Shown here in pieces: positions 1-8,627 of a DNA stretch of 64,000 nucleotides (positions are counted from its first letter, which is position 1; every line of letters begins with the position of its first letter). Source of the stretch: Cryobacterium gelidum (GTDB taxonomy: Bacteria; Actinomycetota; Actinomycetes; Actinomycetales; Microbacteriaceae); the NCBI RefSeq assembly GCF_004403985.1, contig NZ_SOHL01000003.1, positions 73,212-137,211 of the forward strand. The letters run 5' to 3'. A program made the translations under genes and the position numbers. Under the pieces are notes generated by a model that did no database searches, was not told the origin of the DNA, and saw only the letters and a program-made list of their open reading frames with translations.

Positions 1-1
1 G

Positions 2-778
2 AACAACGTGGCCACCGAGACAGAGTCGACGACGCTGCGCACCGTGCTCGGCCAGGTCGTGCTCACCGCCACCTACTACGTGGCCGAGCCGCACCGCGCC
101 ACCGTCACGGCCGAGGTCGCCGACGCGTTGTGGACGCTCGCCCAGAGCGCGGCGGCCGGCAGCGACGCTCAGTTCCAGTTTGTGAAGTTCTTCGCTTCGG
201 TCGCGGCCACCCCGGCGCAGCTCGACAACGTGGCCGCCCTGCGTTCGGGCAGCATCGTGCTGGCGGGCCTCACCGTCGACACCGACTTGGCCTGGGAGTT
301 GCTCACCGCTCTCGTGGCCGGTGGCCGGGCCAGCGCCATCGAGGTCGACACGGCGCTCGCCGCCGACAACACTGCCACCGGCGCTCAGTCGGCTGCCCTC
401 GCCCGGGCGGCACTCCCCACGGCCGAGGGCAAGCTCGCTGCCTGGTCGTCGCTCATCGACGTGGACACGGCCGCGACGACCATAGTGCGCACGACGGCCG
501 CCGGATTCTTGCGCGTAAGCGACTCGAGCCTGCTCGCACCGTTCGTGACGACCTACTTCGACATGCTGCAGTCGGTGTGGGCGGCCCGCAGCTTCTCGAT
601 CGGCGAGAAGCTCGTGATCGGCCTCTACCCGGCACCGCTGAACAACCAGGCTCTCGCCGACGCGACACGTGCCTGGCTCGATGCGAACCCCGAGCCGGCC
701 GCCCTGCGCCGTCTCGTGGTCGAGAATCTGGCCGGGGTCGAGCGATCGCTTCAGGTACAGGCCCGCGACGCCGTCTAG
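2..778 (+). CDS. pepN: Aminopeptidase N, C-terminal part (5' end outside window)
   Basis: This is the C-terminal helical (ERAP1-C-like) region of an M1-family zinc aminopeptidase of the actinobacterial PepN type; the HExxH catalytic domain lies upstream of the window. The frame is open from base 2, and the GTG at 8 is internal. The residues are helix-rich and end in ...LQVQARDAV, as in Microbacteriaceae PepN. The enzyme trims N-terminal residues from peptides in the cytoplasm. A strong hairpin follows the stop. The identification rests on remembered family similarity of this domain. Confidence 0.85.
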   Translation, partial: NNVATETESTTLRTVLGQVVLTATYYVAEPHRATVTAEVADALWTLAQSAAAGSDAQFQFVKFFASVAATPAQLDNVAALRSGSIVLAGLTVDTDLAWELLTALVAGGRASAIEVDTALAADNTATGAQSAALARAALPTAEGKLAAWSSLIDVDTAATTIVRTTAAGFLRVSDSSLLAPFVTTYFDMLQSVWAARSFSIGEKLVIGLYPAPLNNQALADATRAWLDANPEPAALRRLVVENLAGVERSLQVQARDAV

Positions 779-803
779 TTCACTCGTACTCCACCACACC
801 GTG

Positions 804-838
804 AATCCCGCGGCCGGCCACAGGCTGGTCGCGGGATT
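804..838 (+). terminator. Terminator hairpin after pepN
   Basis: AATCCCGCG at 804-812 pairs perfectly with CGCGGGATT at 830-838. An inner near-palindrome (CCGGCC / GGCTGG) extends the stem, and a T-rich stretch follows. Confidence 0.75.
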
Positions 839-988
839 TCTTGTCTCCCGCTCACGTTCACAGCAAACTCCACGCAAACCGAGAGGATGCCGCTCCTGCG
901 GTGCTCACACCGGGGGTGCGCAGGCCGCGTGTCTGGGCCGGAGCACCGCCGCCGTAGCCTCCGCTCGGGTGCAGCCGAGGCCCCTCGG

Positions 989-994
989 TAGACT
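989..994 (+). promoter_or_regulatory. -10 box TAGACT, likely leaderless mscS promoter
   Basis: TAGACT lies 9 nt before ATG 1004 and 3 nt before an in-frame TTG at 998. No Shine-Dalgarno sequence is visible. Confidence 0.55.
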
Positions 995-1003
995 GGCTTG
1001 GAT

Positions 1004-2119
1004 ATGAACTGGGAAACATTCTGGACCGACCTCGGTGCCTACTTTGCTGAAATTCCGTGGATCGGCTATTGGGAAAAGATCTTCGCTGTCGCGATGATCA
1101 TCGTTGTCGCATTCGCGCTGCGCTGGGCCCTGCAATTCGTTATTCGCCGGGTGGTGCAGCAAATCGTCTCCGGCGTCAAGAAGAATCAAAAGGTTGACGA
1201 TACCCAGGCGCTAAACGTGTCGCCGCTGGCCGCGGTGCGCGTCGTGCAGCGCTCGCGCACGCTCGGCGCCGTGCTGGCGAACGTCGTGAACGTGTTCATT
1301 CTGATCACCGCCCTGCTGCTCATCGTCACCACCTTGAACAAGGACATTCTCGGTTCCTTCGCGTTGCTCACCGCGGCGCTCGGCGCCGGCCTCGGTTTCG
1401 GCGCCCAGAACATCGTCAAGGACATTCTCAACGGCCTGTTCATGGTCGTGGAAGACCAGATTGGCGTGGGCGACATCGTCGACGTGGGCTTCGCATCCGG
1501 TGTCGTTGAGACGGTCGGAATTCGGATCACGCAGGTACGCGACATCGACGGCACACTCTGGTTCGTGCGCAACGGCGAGATTCTGCGGGTCGGCAACATG
1601 TCGCAGGGCTGGGCCCGGGTCATCATCGACCTCGCCATTCCATACAGCTCCGACGTCGAGGCTGTACAAGACGAACTTCTGCGCGTGGCCAGTGCCCTCG
1701 CCTCGAGCCGTAAGTGGCGCGCGTTCGTTCTCGAAAAGCCCGAGATCTGGGGCCTGGAGTCGATTAGCGCCGAAGCCCTCGTCACCCGGCTCGTGGTCAA
1801 GACCCGGGTCTCGGCCAAGTGGGACTTTGCCCGTGATCTGCGCCTGCACATGAAAAAGGCCCTCGACGGTATGGGCGTGCCGCTGACCCCACTCAACAGC
1901 GTGGTCATGACCACGGGCGACGGCACCATCGACGGTTCGGGCATTGAACCGGCCGAGGGTGACGCGGCCGAAGATGCCGCCGCCGCCGTGCCCGACGTCG
2001 ACGGCGTACGCGCCGGCCCGGTCGCGGTGCGAAAGCCCCGCGGGCCGCGCAAGGCTACGAGCGTTCCGGCCCCGTTGCATACGCCAGACCCTGAAATCCG
2101 CGGCGACGGCATTGACTGA
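1004..2119 (+). CDS. MscS-family mechanosensitive ion channel
   Basis: This 371-residue membrane protein fits small-conductance mechanosensitive channels that release solutes on hypo-osmotic shock. Three hydrophobic segments are visible at about residues 25-47, 85-112 and 115-140. The last is glycine/alanine-rich (LTAALGAGLGFGAQN) like the pore-lining TM3. A soluble MscS beta domain follows (VGDIVDVG..., about residues 155-215). The last 60 or so residues are Ala/Pro/Asp-rich and probably disordered. ATG 1004 was preferred over TTG 998 because a TAGACT box precedes it. glbO begins 44 nt downstream and is probably co-transcribed. Confidence 0.9.
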   Translation: MNWETFWTDLGAYFAEIPWIGYWEKIFAVAMIIVVAFALRWALQFVIRRVVQQIVSGVKKNQKVDDTQALNVSPLAAVRVVQRSRTLGAVLANVVNVFILITALLLIVTTLNKDILGSFALLTAALGAGLGFGAQNIVKDILNGLFMVVEDQIGVGDIVDVGFASGVVETVGIRITQVRDIDGTLWFVRNGEILRVGNMSQGWARVIIDLAIPYSSDVEAVQDELLRVASALASSRKWRAFVLEKPEIWGLESISAEALVTRLVVKTRVSAKWDFARDLRLHMKKALDGMGVPLTPLNSVVMTTGDGTIDGSGIEPAEGDAAEDAAAAVPDVDGVRAGPVAVRKPRGPRKATSVPAPLHTPDPEIRGDGID

Positions 2120-2163
2120 CCGTTGCGCCGAAACAAACTGCCCACAGAAGAAAGCCGCACCCC

Positions 2164-2625
2164 GTGACCACTGAACGACACCCCACCGACCAGTCTCCTT
2201 CCCCCGCCGGCGTACACCTGCGCGCGGGCGAGCACGGTGCTGCCGCGGTACCGACGTTCTTCGACGAGGTCGGCGGAACCCCGTTTTTTGAAAAGCTCGT
2301 GCATGACTTCTACGTGGGCGTGGCCACCGACCCGGTGTTGAAGCCGATGTACCCCGAAGACGACCTCGGCCCCGCTGAACACCGTCTGGTCATGTTTCTC
2401 GAGCAGTTCTGGGGCGGCCCCGGGACTTACAGCGAGCAGCGCGGTCACCCCCGGTTGCGCCAGCGGCACGTTCCGTTCAAGGTGAATCCAGATGCCCGCG
2501 ACCGGTGGCTTGGCCACATGCGCGTTGCCGTGGACGCGGCCAACCTGCCGCCGCTGCAACAGGGCATCCTGTGGGATTATCTGGAACGCGCCGCCTTCGC
2601 GATGGTGAACAGCTTCGAAGAATAG
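2164..2625 (+). CDS. glbO: Truncated hemoglobin, group II (GlbO)
   Basis: A 153-residue protein with the group II truncated globin pattern: FFDEVGG..FFEKLVHDFY (A/B helices with a B10 Tyr), MFLEQFWGGP, the proximal-His region RHVPF and a downstream Trp (RWLGHM). Group II globins bind O2/NO and protect respiration or support oxygen chemistry. Start is GTG 2164. The gene follows the MscS channel on the same strand with 44 nt between them, so it is probably in the same transcript. The 30-residue N-terminal extension before the globin fold is usual for actinobacterial GlbO. Confidence 0.93.
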   Translation: MTTERHPTDQSPSPAGVHLRAGEHGAAAVPTFFDEVGGTPFFEKLVHDFYVGVATDPVLKPMYPEDDLGPAEHRLVMFLEQFWGGPGTYSEQRGHPRLRQRHVPFKVNPDARDRWLGHMRVAVDAANLPPLQQGILWDYLERAAFAMVNSFEE

Positions 2626-2777
2626 GCGCAACGCGTTTCGGACTGCCCTATCGCTACTCCGTAGCCGGAGGTTTTGGCGCGCATCGCGACGCGCAGTCTG
2701 GCGGCCCGAGTTGCTGATCACAATTGGACGCCGTGGAATATGATTTCCACAGGGAACATCACGCTGGCCATGGTGTC

Positions 2778-3314
2778 GTGATTGCGGAGTGGGAGGCTGA
2801 GAGCTTGGACCGTACCGACCCTCAGCTCGCCGCGAACGAACGCAGCACCCTGCTGGAATTTCTCGACTTTCACCGTGCGACGCTGCTGATCAAGACCGAC
2901 GGACTCAACGCTGCACAGCTGAGTCAGCCGATTGCCACGTCGACGCTGACGCTGTCCGGCCTGCTGAAACACCTGGCACTCGTGGAAGATGATTGGATTC
3001 AATCGCGTTTCCTCGGCCTTCCGGAGCAGGAACCGTGGGCTAGTGCGCCGTGGGACGACGACCGGGACTGGGAGTTCCACAGCGCGCAGCACGACGACCC
3101 GACGGAGCTGCGAAACCTGTACCGAGCCGCGTGCGAGCGCAGTCGGCGGGCAGTCGCCGGCATTGATCTCGACACCCTCTCAGTAGGTGTGAACCGCGAC
3201 GGGCAGCGCTGGAACCTGCGCTGGATCCTCCTCCATCTGATCGAGGAGGCGGCCAGGCACAACGGCCATGCCGACCTGCTTCGAGAGGCCATCGATGGTG
3301 CCGTCGGCGAATAG
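2778..3314 (+). CDS. DUF664 / DinB-like mycothiol-dependent enzyme family
   Basis: A 178-residue DinB-fold protein of the DUF664 type found in mycothiol-producing actinobacteria. Conserved signals are FLDFHRATLL near the N-terminus, KHLALVEDDW with the first metal-ligand His, and LHLIEEAARHNGHADLLREAIDG with the remaining His ligands. Members are thought to act as thiol-dependent transferases; the substrate is unknown. Start GTG 2778 was chosen by family length, and TTG 2724 and GTG 2733 are alternatives. A TATGAT box at 2739-2744 would place transcription start downstream of those two, which supports the shorter protein. Confidence 0.8.
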   Translation: MIAEWEAESLDRTDPQLAANERSTLLEFLDFHRATLLIKTDGLNAAQLSQPIATSTLTLSGLLKHLALVEDDWIQSRFLGLPEQEPWASAPWDDDRDWEFHSAQHDDPTELRNLYRAACERSRRAVAGIDLDTLSVGVNRDGQRWNLRWILLHLIEEAARHNGHADLLREAIDGAVGE

Positions 3315-3356
3315 CGGCAGACCATACGCTTTTCGGCATGACAGGGCCAGGCTGTT

Positions 3357-4041
3357 CTACAAAGCATCCTCGAATCGACGCCCAGCCTCGAGGATGAGCT
3401 GCATCATCCGTTGATTCCCCTGGTGCCCGCCATCGTGGATAACATGAAGATCAGCATCGGGCCACGATGCAAGCGAACTGCAGCCGGAAGTCGGGCTCGT
3501 GTAATCGGGCACTCGGTGACCATCCCGGCTCCCAGGAGACTGAGGCATATTCCCAGTCGCACCACCCCTGCGCGGCCGAACGCTGAACCTCAACGTCACC
3601 AGATTCGTTGAGCAGGCGGTTGTAGGCCGCCACGAGATCTCCGTCCCGATCGGAGTCGGGAACACCCGACCGGAAACGTGCCCACTGCGCGGGCAGATAA
3701 CGACCGGTCTCGTGGTAGAGCCAGTGCAGCCGCAGTTGCTCAATGTCGGAGATGAGGTGCTGCGTCGTGTTGGTGTCGAGGCTCACCGTCGGGTCGCTCG
3801 CCAGCGGCGTGCTGCGGCCGCAGTTCCGTTGATCCATTTGGATGATGAGGTACCGATCAAGGTCCCAGTTTCGGCGTCCTCCCGGTGTTGTACCTGAGCC
3901 CGGCCCGCCGTGCAGGATGAGCACGGGCGTTCCCGTGGGGTTGCCACTGGTCTCCCAGTACACACGATGGCCGTCACCGGCATCCATCATTCCGGTGTCG
4001 TATGGTTCGACTGGTGGAAACCTGTCCACGGTGCCAGCCAA
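3357..4041 (-). pseudogene. Proline iminopeptidase pseudogene (two internal deletions)
   Basis: The first part reads as a prolyl iminopeptidase (alpha/beta hydrolase, S33): EPYDTGMMDAGDGHRVYWETSG, the oxyanion region LHGGPGSG, and DQRNCGRS. After LRLHW the sequence jumps to LYHETGRYLPAQWARF, so roughly 45 residues that normally carry the GGSWGS nucleophile are missing in frame. A second loss follows the FACIVARC region. The family C-terminus (DADLHVIHDGGHQGNQ..., with the catalytic His) then appears in another frame at about 3,360-3,470. The gene cannot encode an active enzyme. ATG at 4041. Confidence 0.85.
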
Positions 4042-4106
4042 CCCGCCCGCATAGCGAATGCCCTTTCGAGCTCGACGAGCGGACTATTCGAAGATTCAGG
4101 AACCGG

Positions 4107-4754
4107 TCAGCCCAGGCGGCGGGCAGCCTGAACAGCGGTGTCGTGCGCCGCGGCCAACTCCCGATGTTGCGCGGCGACCTCGTCGGTGGGGGCACCAAAT
4201 CGTTCACTGAGAGTGCGGGTGGCCACAATAGTTTCGACCGTCATTCCCAGCGCATTGCCCAGAATCAGGGTGAGCGCGGGCAGCGCATGGTCGTCAAACT
4301 CGGTTGGTGAACCCGCGTCGTAGATCCCTCCGCGGGTGGACACGAGCACGGCCGGGCGACCGGCCAGGGGCTGCTGGCTGGCGGGATCGTCGACCGGGGC
4401 TGTCACCGTCGGCAGGTGAATGTAGTCGACCCAGGCCTTCAAAGTCGACGGCATCGAATAGTTGTATAAGGGAACGCCGATCAACAGCACGTCAGCCGCC
4501 ACCAGTTCCGCGATCAAAACGCGCTGAAGTTCCTCCTGCCGAGGGCTGGGGCTCGCACCCTTCGGTCGCAACCTGGGCGGAAAGTGCAGCGCGGCATCCT
4601 TGAGGTGGGGCAGCGGTTCCCGGTGCAGGTCTCGGTGGACGACGGTGTGGTCTTCGCCGAGACTGCGCCAGGCAGTGGCGAACGTCTCGGTGATCGCTCG
4701 CGAACGCGATGTGGTCAGGTCTGCGGACGAATCGAGTTGCAACAGTCTGGGCAT
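4107..4754 (-). CDS. azoR: FMN-dependent NADH-azoreductase-like flavoprotein
   Basis: A 215-residue flavodoxin-fold oxidoreductase of the AzoR family, which reduces azo dyes and quinones with NADH. Visible motifs are LLQLDSSA near the start (phosphate-binding loop region), the flavin-contacting PLYNYSMPSTLKAWVDYI, and RGGIYDAG in the usual AzoR third loop. Start ATG 4754 directly follows a TAGGCT box with 6 nt spacing, so the mRNA is probably leaderless; an upstream in-frame TTG (4760) would precede the predicted transcription start. It is convergent with no gene; the pseudogene 3357-4041 follows it. Confidence 0.85.
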   Translation of the reverse strand: MPRLLQLDSSADLTTSRSRAITETFATAWRSLGEDHTVVHRDLHREPLPHLKDAALHFPPRLRPKGASPSPRQEELQRVLIAELVAADVLLIGVPLYNYSMPSTLKAWVDYIHLPTVTAPVDDPASQQPLAGRPAVLVSTRGGIYDAGSPTEFDDHALPALTLILGNALGMTVETIVATRTLSERFGAPTDEVAAQHRELAAAHDTAVQAARRLG

Positions 4755-4760
4755 GCCCAA

Positions 4761-4766
4761 AGCCTA
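4761..4766 (-). promoter_or_regulatory. -10 box TAGGCT, leaderless azoR promoter
   Basis: TAGGCT (minus strand) ends 6 nt before ATG 4754, the spacing expected for transcription starting at the ATG. Confidence 0.6.
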
Positions 4767-4821
4767 AGGGCGAGCCGCCCGTTGCTACCACCCGGGTGCG
4801 CCGCTTCGCCGACCAGAAGCC

Positions 4822-6189
4822 TTATCCGACGGCCGACTCGCGTTCGGCGATGATGGCCGCAGCCGCGTCCTGCCCCACCCGGATGGCGCCGTCCACGTGC
4901 TGATAACCCTTGCCGGCCATGTCGCTGCACGAGAAGGAAATCGGGCCGACGGCGCTACGCAGTTCGGCGCCGTAGCGCACCAGGCCGCCCATATCGAAGC
5001 TCGCTGCGTAGGCGCCGCGGGTCCATTCTTCCGAGCCCCAGTCGCTTTCGTAATAGACGACCGGGTGCAGCGCCTGCTCACCGTAGTAGTGCGACAGGGA
5101 CTCGAGGATGCGCGCCTTGCGCTCATCCGCGGTGAGCGCGAAGACGGCATCCGCTTCTTCATCGGAGACGAAACCCACGAGGGTGCCACGCGGGTCCTCA
5201 TAGTTGGTGTTGTCGTAGGCCTCGTGCACGAGTTCGTAGGGGCTGAACGCGGTGCCGGAGAGGTCGTCGGCACGCCAGAACGGCGTTTCGTAGACGGCGT
5301 GCACCTTGATCACGAAGCCCATGGACAGGTGCTGGTGCAGCTGCTGCTGGCGACGCGGGAGGGGAGGGTTGAAGCTGATCCGGCTGATCAAAGGCGGCGG
5401 AACGGCCACGATGGCGTGCCGGGCGGTTACCGTCATACCGTCAGCGACGACCGTGACGCCGGTATCGCTCCAGCTCAGGCTGCGCGCTGGCTGCCCGAGG
5501 AACACATCGGCGCCGAGCTTCTGGGCCAGCACCAGGGGCACCCGCTGCAACCCGCCGACAACCCGCTCGTCAAGAATGAAATCGGAGTCGACGAGGTTGC
5601 TGAACGACCCGGCGCTGGCCGCCATGAGCAGCGCCTGCAAGGCCGAGAAGGCGTGGGCTGGCTTGGTGAGCATGGCCCCGGCAATGAACATGCCTATGTT
5701 GTCGCGGGCTTCCTGGTCGTCGGTCTGCGTCTCGAGCCAGCGGCTGAACGAGACCGCGTCGAGTTCCTTGGCGAGCGGATGCTCCCACGGGCTATCCGGG
5801 TCGATCTCGGCCACCAGGGCGTCGAGCTGGTCGATCAGGCCGACGATCTGTGCCTCGGTCCCCGCCGGCACCGGAAAGATCTCGCCGTCGAACCGGCTGA
5901 CCTCGCCGGCACCGTTGATGTAGACGTTCCGACCGGAGCGGTAGCGCGGATAGGTGGTCAGGCCCAGTTCGGTCAACATGGCTTTGAGGGCATGCTGGTC
6001 GGGTGAAACCCACTGGCCGCCGATCTCGAGCATGGCGCCCTCGATCTCGTTGGTCCACAGGCGTCCGCCGACGCGGTCACGAGCTTCGAGCACGGCCACG
6101 GTGAGACCGGCCTTCTGCAGTGCGGTGGCGGCGGTGAGACCCGAGGCCCCGGCACCGATAACAACGACATCGCGCTCAATCGTGATCAT
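4822..6189 (-). CDS. Flavin monoamine oxidase family protein
   Basis: A 455-residue FAD-dependent amine oxidase. The N-terminal dinucleotide fold VVVIGAGASGLTAATAL and the following ARDRVGGR motif (residues about 8-50) are typical. GGQWVSPDQ and the C-terminal FAD-contact region (DMAGKGYQHVDGAIRVGQDAA) complete the family signature. It oxidises a primary or polyamine to aldehyde, H2O2 and NH3; the substrate is not predictable here. ATG 6189 was chosen because it begins the FAD fold and follows a CAGGAG ribosome-binding sequence; an in-frame upstream extension to 6243 lacks one. It stands alone between azoR and an unknown gene. Confidence 0.88.
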   Translation of the reverse strand: MITIERDVVVIGAGASGLTAATALQKAGLTVAVLEARDRVGGRLWTNEIEGAMLEIGGQWVSPDQHALKAMLTELGLTTYPRYRSGRNVYINGAGEVSRFDGEIFPVPAGTEAQIVGLIDQLDALVAEIDPDSPWEHPLAKELDAVSFSRWLETQTDDQEARDNIGMFIAGAMLTKPAHAFSALQALLMAASAGSFSNLVDSDFILDERVVGGLQRVPLVLAQKLGADVFLGQPARSLSWSDTGVTVVADGMTVTARHAIVAVPPPLISRISFNPPLPRRQQQLHQHLSMGFVIKVHAVYETPFWRADDLSGTAFSPYELVHEAYDNTNYEDPRGTLVGFVSDEEADAVFALTADERKARILESLSHYYGEQALHPVVYYESDWGSEEWTRGAYAASFDMGGLVRYGAELRSAVGPISFSCSDMAGKGYQHVDGAIRVGQDAAAAIIAERESAVG

Positions 6190-6282
6190 GGTTGCTCCTG
6201 GCTGATGGGTGAATTCAAACGCGGAAACGAGAGTGTACTCCATCGAGAGGTATTCATTAATGCCCTCGGGGCCGGGAGCCGG

Positions 6283-6963
6283 CTAGACCTTGAGGGTCCA
6301 CGGCTTGCGCCGCACCAGAACGTGGCCGCGACTTGTGCTGAGGCGGGTCCACAGACCGGATTCGTAGAGCTGCACCGGTTCGACGTCGGAGAGAAACCCG
6401 AGGCTGAACGCTGCGAAACCGGCGCCGGTCGGCACGAATTCGATCCCCTCGATCTGACGGCCCCAGACCTCGGAGCGCACGCGTTCCACGATCAGCTCTC
6501 CGGTGCCCTCCGGCACGGCGGTGGCGACCTCGTCGATCCCCTCCCGAGCGGCCGCCTCGAGGTGTGCTGCCGACATTTGGCCGTGCGGTTCCCAGCCGCC
6601 CTTGGGCGGGGAGATCCCCGCCCAGGTCACGGTGTTCACCTCGAGGGGAACGGTCACCGTGACCGGCAGAGTCAGGTCGCTAGCAGTGGATTCGAGACGC
6701 TTGAGGCGTTCCAGCAGCGACCGCACCGGCACCACCTTGTCGAGGTCGACCGGCTCCTTCAATGCGAAGGTTCGCAAACCAAGCACGGTCGGGCTCGCAT
6801 CGAGCAGACCACGCGGATAGAAGATGGCGGTGTACACCGCGAGAACGCCCTCGGACGCCATCAGGCGCACGGAACCGTCGAGAACGCGGCCGGAACGAGA
6901 AAGAAATACGATCAGGTCGCTGAGGGACTGGGAATCGGTAAGAGTGAATGACTGGCTCATCAT
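6283..6963 (-). CDS. Conserved hypothetical protein (actinobacterial)
   Basis: A 226-residue protein of unknown function with no signal peptide or transmembrane segment. It is acidic with mixed alpha/beta character and several aromatic-rich motifs (WAGISPPKGGWEPHG, RSEVWGRQIEGIEF). It begins with tandem ATG codons (6963 and 6960) 5 and 8 nt after a TAGTTT box, so the message is probably leaderless. It is divergent from tesB with only about 65 nt between the starts. I recall similar uncharacterised proteins beside tesB in related genomes, but offer no function. Confidence 0.7.
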   Translation of the reverse strand: MMSQSFTLTDSQSLSDLIVFLSRSGRVLDGSVRLMASEGVLAVYTAIFYPRGLLDASPTVLGLRTFALKEPVDLDKVVPVRSLLERLKRLESTASDLTLPVTVTVPLEVNTVTWAGISPPKGGWEPHGQMSAAHLEAAAREGIDEVATAVPEGTGELIVERVRSEVWGRQIEGIEFVPTGAGFAAFSLGFLSDVEPVQLYESGLWTRLSTSRGHVLVRRKPWTLKV

Positions 6964-6968
6964 CTTCT

Positions 6969-6974
6969 AAACTA
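6969..6974 (-). promoter_or_regulatory. -10 box TAGTTT for the 6283-6963 gene
   Basis: TAGTTT on the minus strand ends 5 nt before ATG 6963. It lies in the short region shared with divergent tesB. Confidence 0.4.
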
Positions 6975-7028
6975 CCAAGAGACGAAACACCCGCATGCCG
7001 CGGACGCGAATTTGCCCGAGGAGAGAAC

Positions 7029-7904
7029 ATGCACAAGCCGATGGAAGGCCTTCTGGCCGTTCTCGATCTGACCGACACCGGTGCCCGCACCAACGAGGAC
7101 ATCTTCACCGGTCCATCACAGTGGATGCCCCTCGGCCGCGTCTTCGGCGGGCAAGTGCTGGCGCAGTCACTCGTCGCCGCCATGCGCACGGTGCCCGACG
7201 AACGCCACGTGCACTCGATGCACGGCTATTTTCTGCGTCCCGGCGACGTCAAAGCGCCGATCACCTTTTCGGTGGAGCGTATTCACGACGGCCGCTCGTT
7301 CTCCACCCGTCGCACGCAGTGCTACCAGGGTGGCGTGCCGATCCTGTCGATGATCGCCTCGTTCCAAGACGCCGATGAGGGCTTGGAACACCACCTGGAG
7401 ATGCCGCAAGATATCCCCGACCCGGAAAGCCTGCCGACGGCATCCGATTCGCTTGCGCACATCGACCACTCGGTGGCCCGATACTGGGCGAGCGAGCGCC
7501 CCTTCGACATGCGGCATGTTCCCTCACCGATCTACCTCAAGGTCAATGGTGAACATACCTCCCGGCAGGCGGTCTGGATGAAGACGTTCTCCCCGCTGCC
7601 CGACGACCCCGACCTGCACCGCGCGGCCCTGGCCTATGCCAGCGACTACTCGATCATGGAGCCGATCATGCGCCGGCACGGTGTCGCCTGGTCGTCGCCC
7701 GGCCTCAAGGTGGCGAGCCTGGACCACGCCATGTGGTGGCATCGATTTGGTCGGGTCGACGAATGGCTGCTCTACGTGCAGGATTCACCCAGTGCGCAGG
7801 GCGGCCGCGGCCTCGCCACCGGCAGCATCTTCAGTCGGGACGGCGTGCTCCTGGCCACCGTTGCGCAGGAAGGCATGCTGCGCGTCCCCATCATTTTGGA
7901 ATAG
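7029..7904 (+). CDS. tesB: Acyl-CoA thioesterase II
   Basis: A 291-residue double hot-dog thioesterase of the TesB family, hydrolysing medium/long acyl-CoA to free acid and CoA. Typical residues are GGQVLAQSLVAA, MHGYFLRPGD, the active-site-region SFSTRRTQCYQGG, and HAMWWHR in the second hot-dog. Start ATG 7029 follows GAGGAGAGAAC; an upstream in-frame ATG (6948) overlaps the divergent gene and lacks a ribosome-binding site. It ends 6 nt before the convergent anti-sigma gene stop. Confidence 0.92.
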   Translation: MHKPMEGLLAVLDLTDTGARTNEDIFTGPSQWMPLGRVFGGQVLAQSLVAAMRTVPDERHVHSMHGYFLRPGDVKAPITFSVERIHDGRSFSTRRTQCYQGGVPILSMIASFQDADEGLEHHLEMPQDIPDPESLPTASDSLAHIDHSVARYWASERPFDMRHVPSPIYLKVNGEHTSRQAVWMKTFSPLPDDPDLHRAALAYASDYSIMEPIMRRHGVAWSSPGLKVASLDHAMWWHRFGRVDEWLLYVQDSPSAQGGRGLATGSIFSRDGVLLATVAQEGMLRVPIILE

Positions 7905-7910
7905 CTCGCA

Positions 7911-8627
7911 CTACCAGCTCGGCGTGGATTCCAGCAGCACGCGCTCGTCGGGCATCCACCGAATGTCCACACTCGCGATGTCGCCTTCGGCCACGCTTGT
8001 GGTGCCGGCCGCGCTGATCGTGGTGCCGGGACCGGCAATCCAACTGGCGACGAGGCTCTCAGTGCCGGCCCGGTCGGTCACGAACAGGGCGTAGGGCTGC
8101 GCACCGAAATCGCTGCCGCTCTCTGCGTAATTACAGGTGGCGTCGATCCGGGTGCCCCAGTCTTCGCCGGTCAGGCGAAACGTAGCGGTGAGCGGGCTGG
8201 GAACCACCGCGGTCATGGCCACGGCCGGTTCGCTGGCATTGACGCGCGGCTGCTCAAGCCAGCCCGGCAGCACCAAGGCAGCGGATGCCGCGATCGCGGC
8301 CGCCGCGACCACGGCCGCGGCCGCGGCCGCGGCGATGATCCAGCGTGTTCGCCGGCTGCGCGCCTGGGCCGCCCGCAACAGCCGGGGCAACAGATCGGCG
8401 GGGGGCGACACCTCCGCTGTCCTATCGACCGAATGGCCAAGTTGCCGGGCTTGTTCCAGTGGAACCTGGGCGAGCAGCCCCGGAAGGCCGACGAGGTGGG
8501 CGACCGCCAGGCTGCAGGCAACGCAGTCGTTGAGGTGCCGTTCATAGTCACGGCGCTCGCCCGGCGACAGTGCGCCGAGCACATAGGCGCCGTCCCAGTC
8601 GGTGTAGAGGTCTGCTGGAGTGGTCAT
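7911..8627 (-). CDS. Zinc-finger anti-sigma factor (RskA/RslA type)
   Basis: A 238-residue membrane protein. The cytoplasmic N-terminus holds the anti-sigma zinc-binding pattern H-x3-C-x2-C (HLNDCVAC, about residue 30), and one Ala-rich transmembrane helix (about residues 95-120) leads to an extracytoplasmic RskA-C-like domain. It binds and holds the ECF sigma factor until a signal, often oxidation of the zinc site, releases it. Its ATG overlaps the stop of the sigma gene by 4 nt, so translation is coupled. The Ala stretch is encoded by a GCCGCG-repetitive run. Confidence 0.88.
   Translation of the reverse strand: MTTPADLYTDWDGAYVLGALSPGERRDYERHLNDCVACSLAVAHLVGLPGLLAQVPLEQARQLGHSVDRTAEVSPPADLLPRLLRAAQARSRRTRWIIAAAAAAAVVAAAAIAASAALVLPGWLEQPRVNASEPAVAMTAVVPSPLTATFRLTGEDWGTRIDATCNYAESGSDFGAQPYALFVTDRAGTESLVASWIAGPGTTISAAGTTSVAEGDIASVDIRWMPDERVLLESTPSW

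Noticed and set aside
1186..2721. Long minus-strand open frame opposite the MscS and globin genes
   Set aside because: It is antisense to two well-recognised proteins, has Arg/Ser/Thr-rich shadow composition and no family resemblance.
8302..8336. GCCGCG-repeat as a structural or regulatory DNA element
   Set aside because: It is explained by Ala codons of the anti-sigma transmembrane helix.
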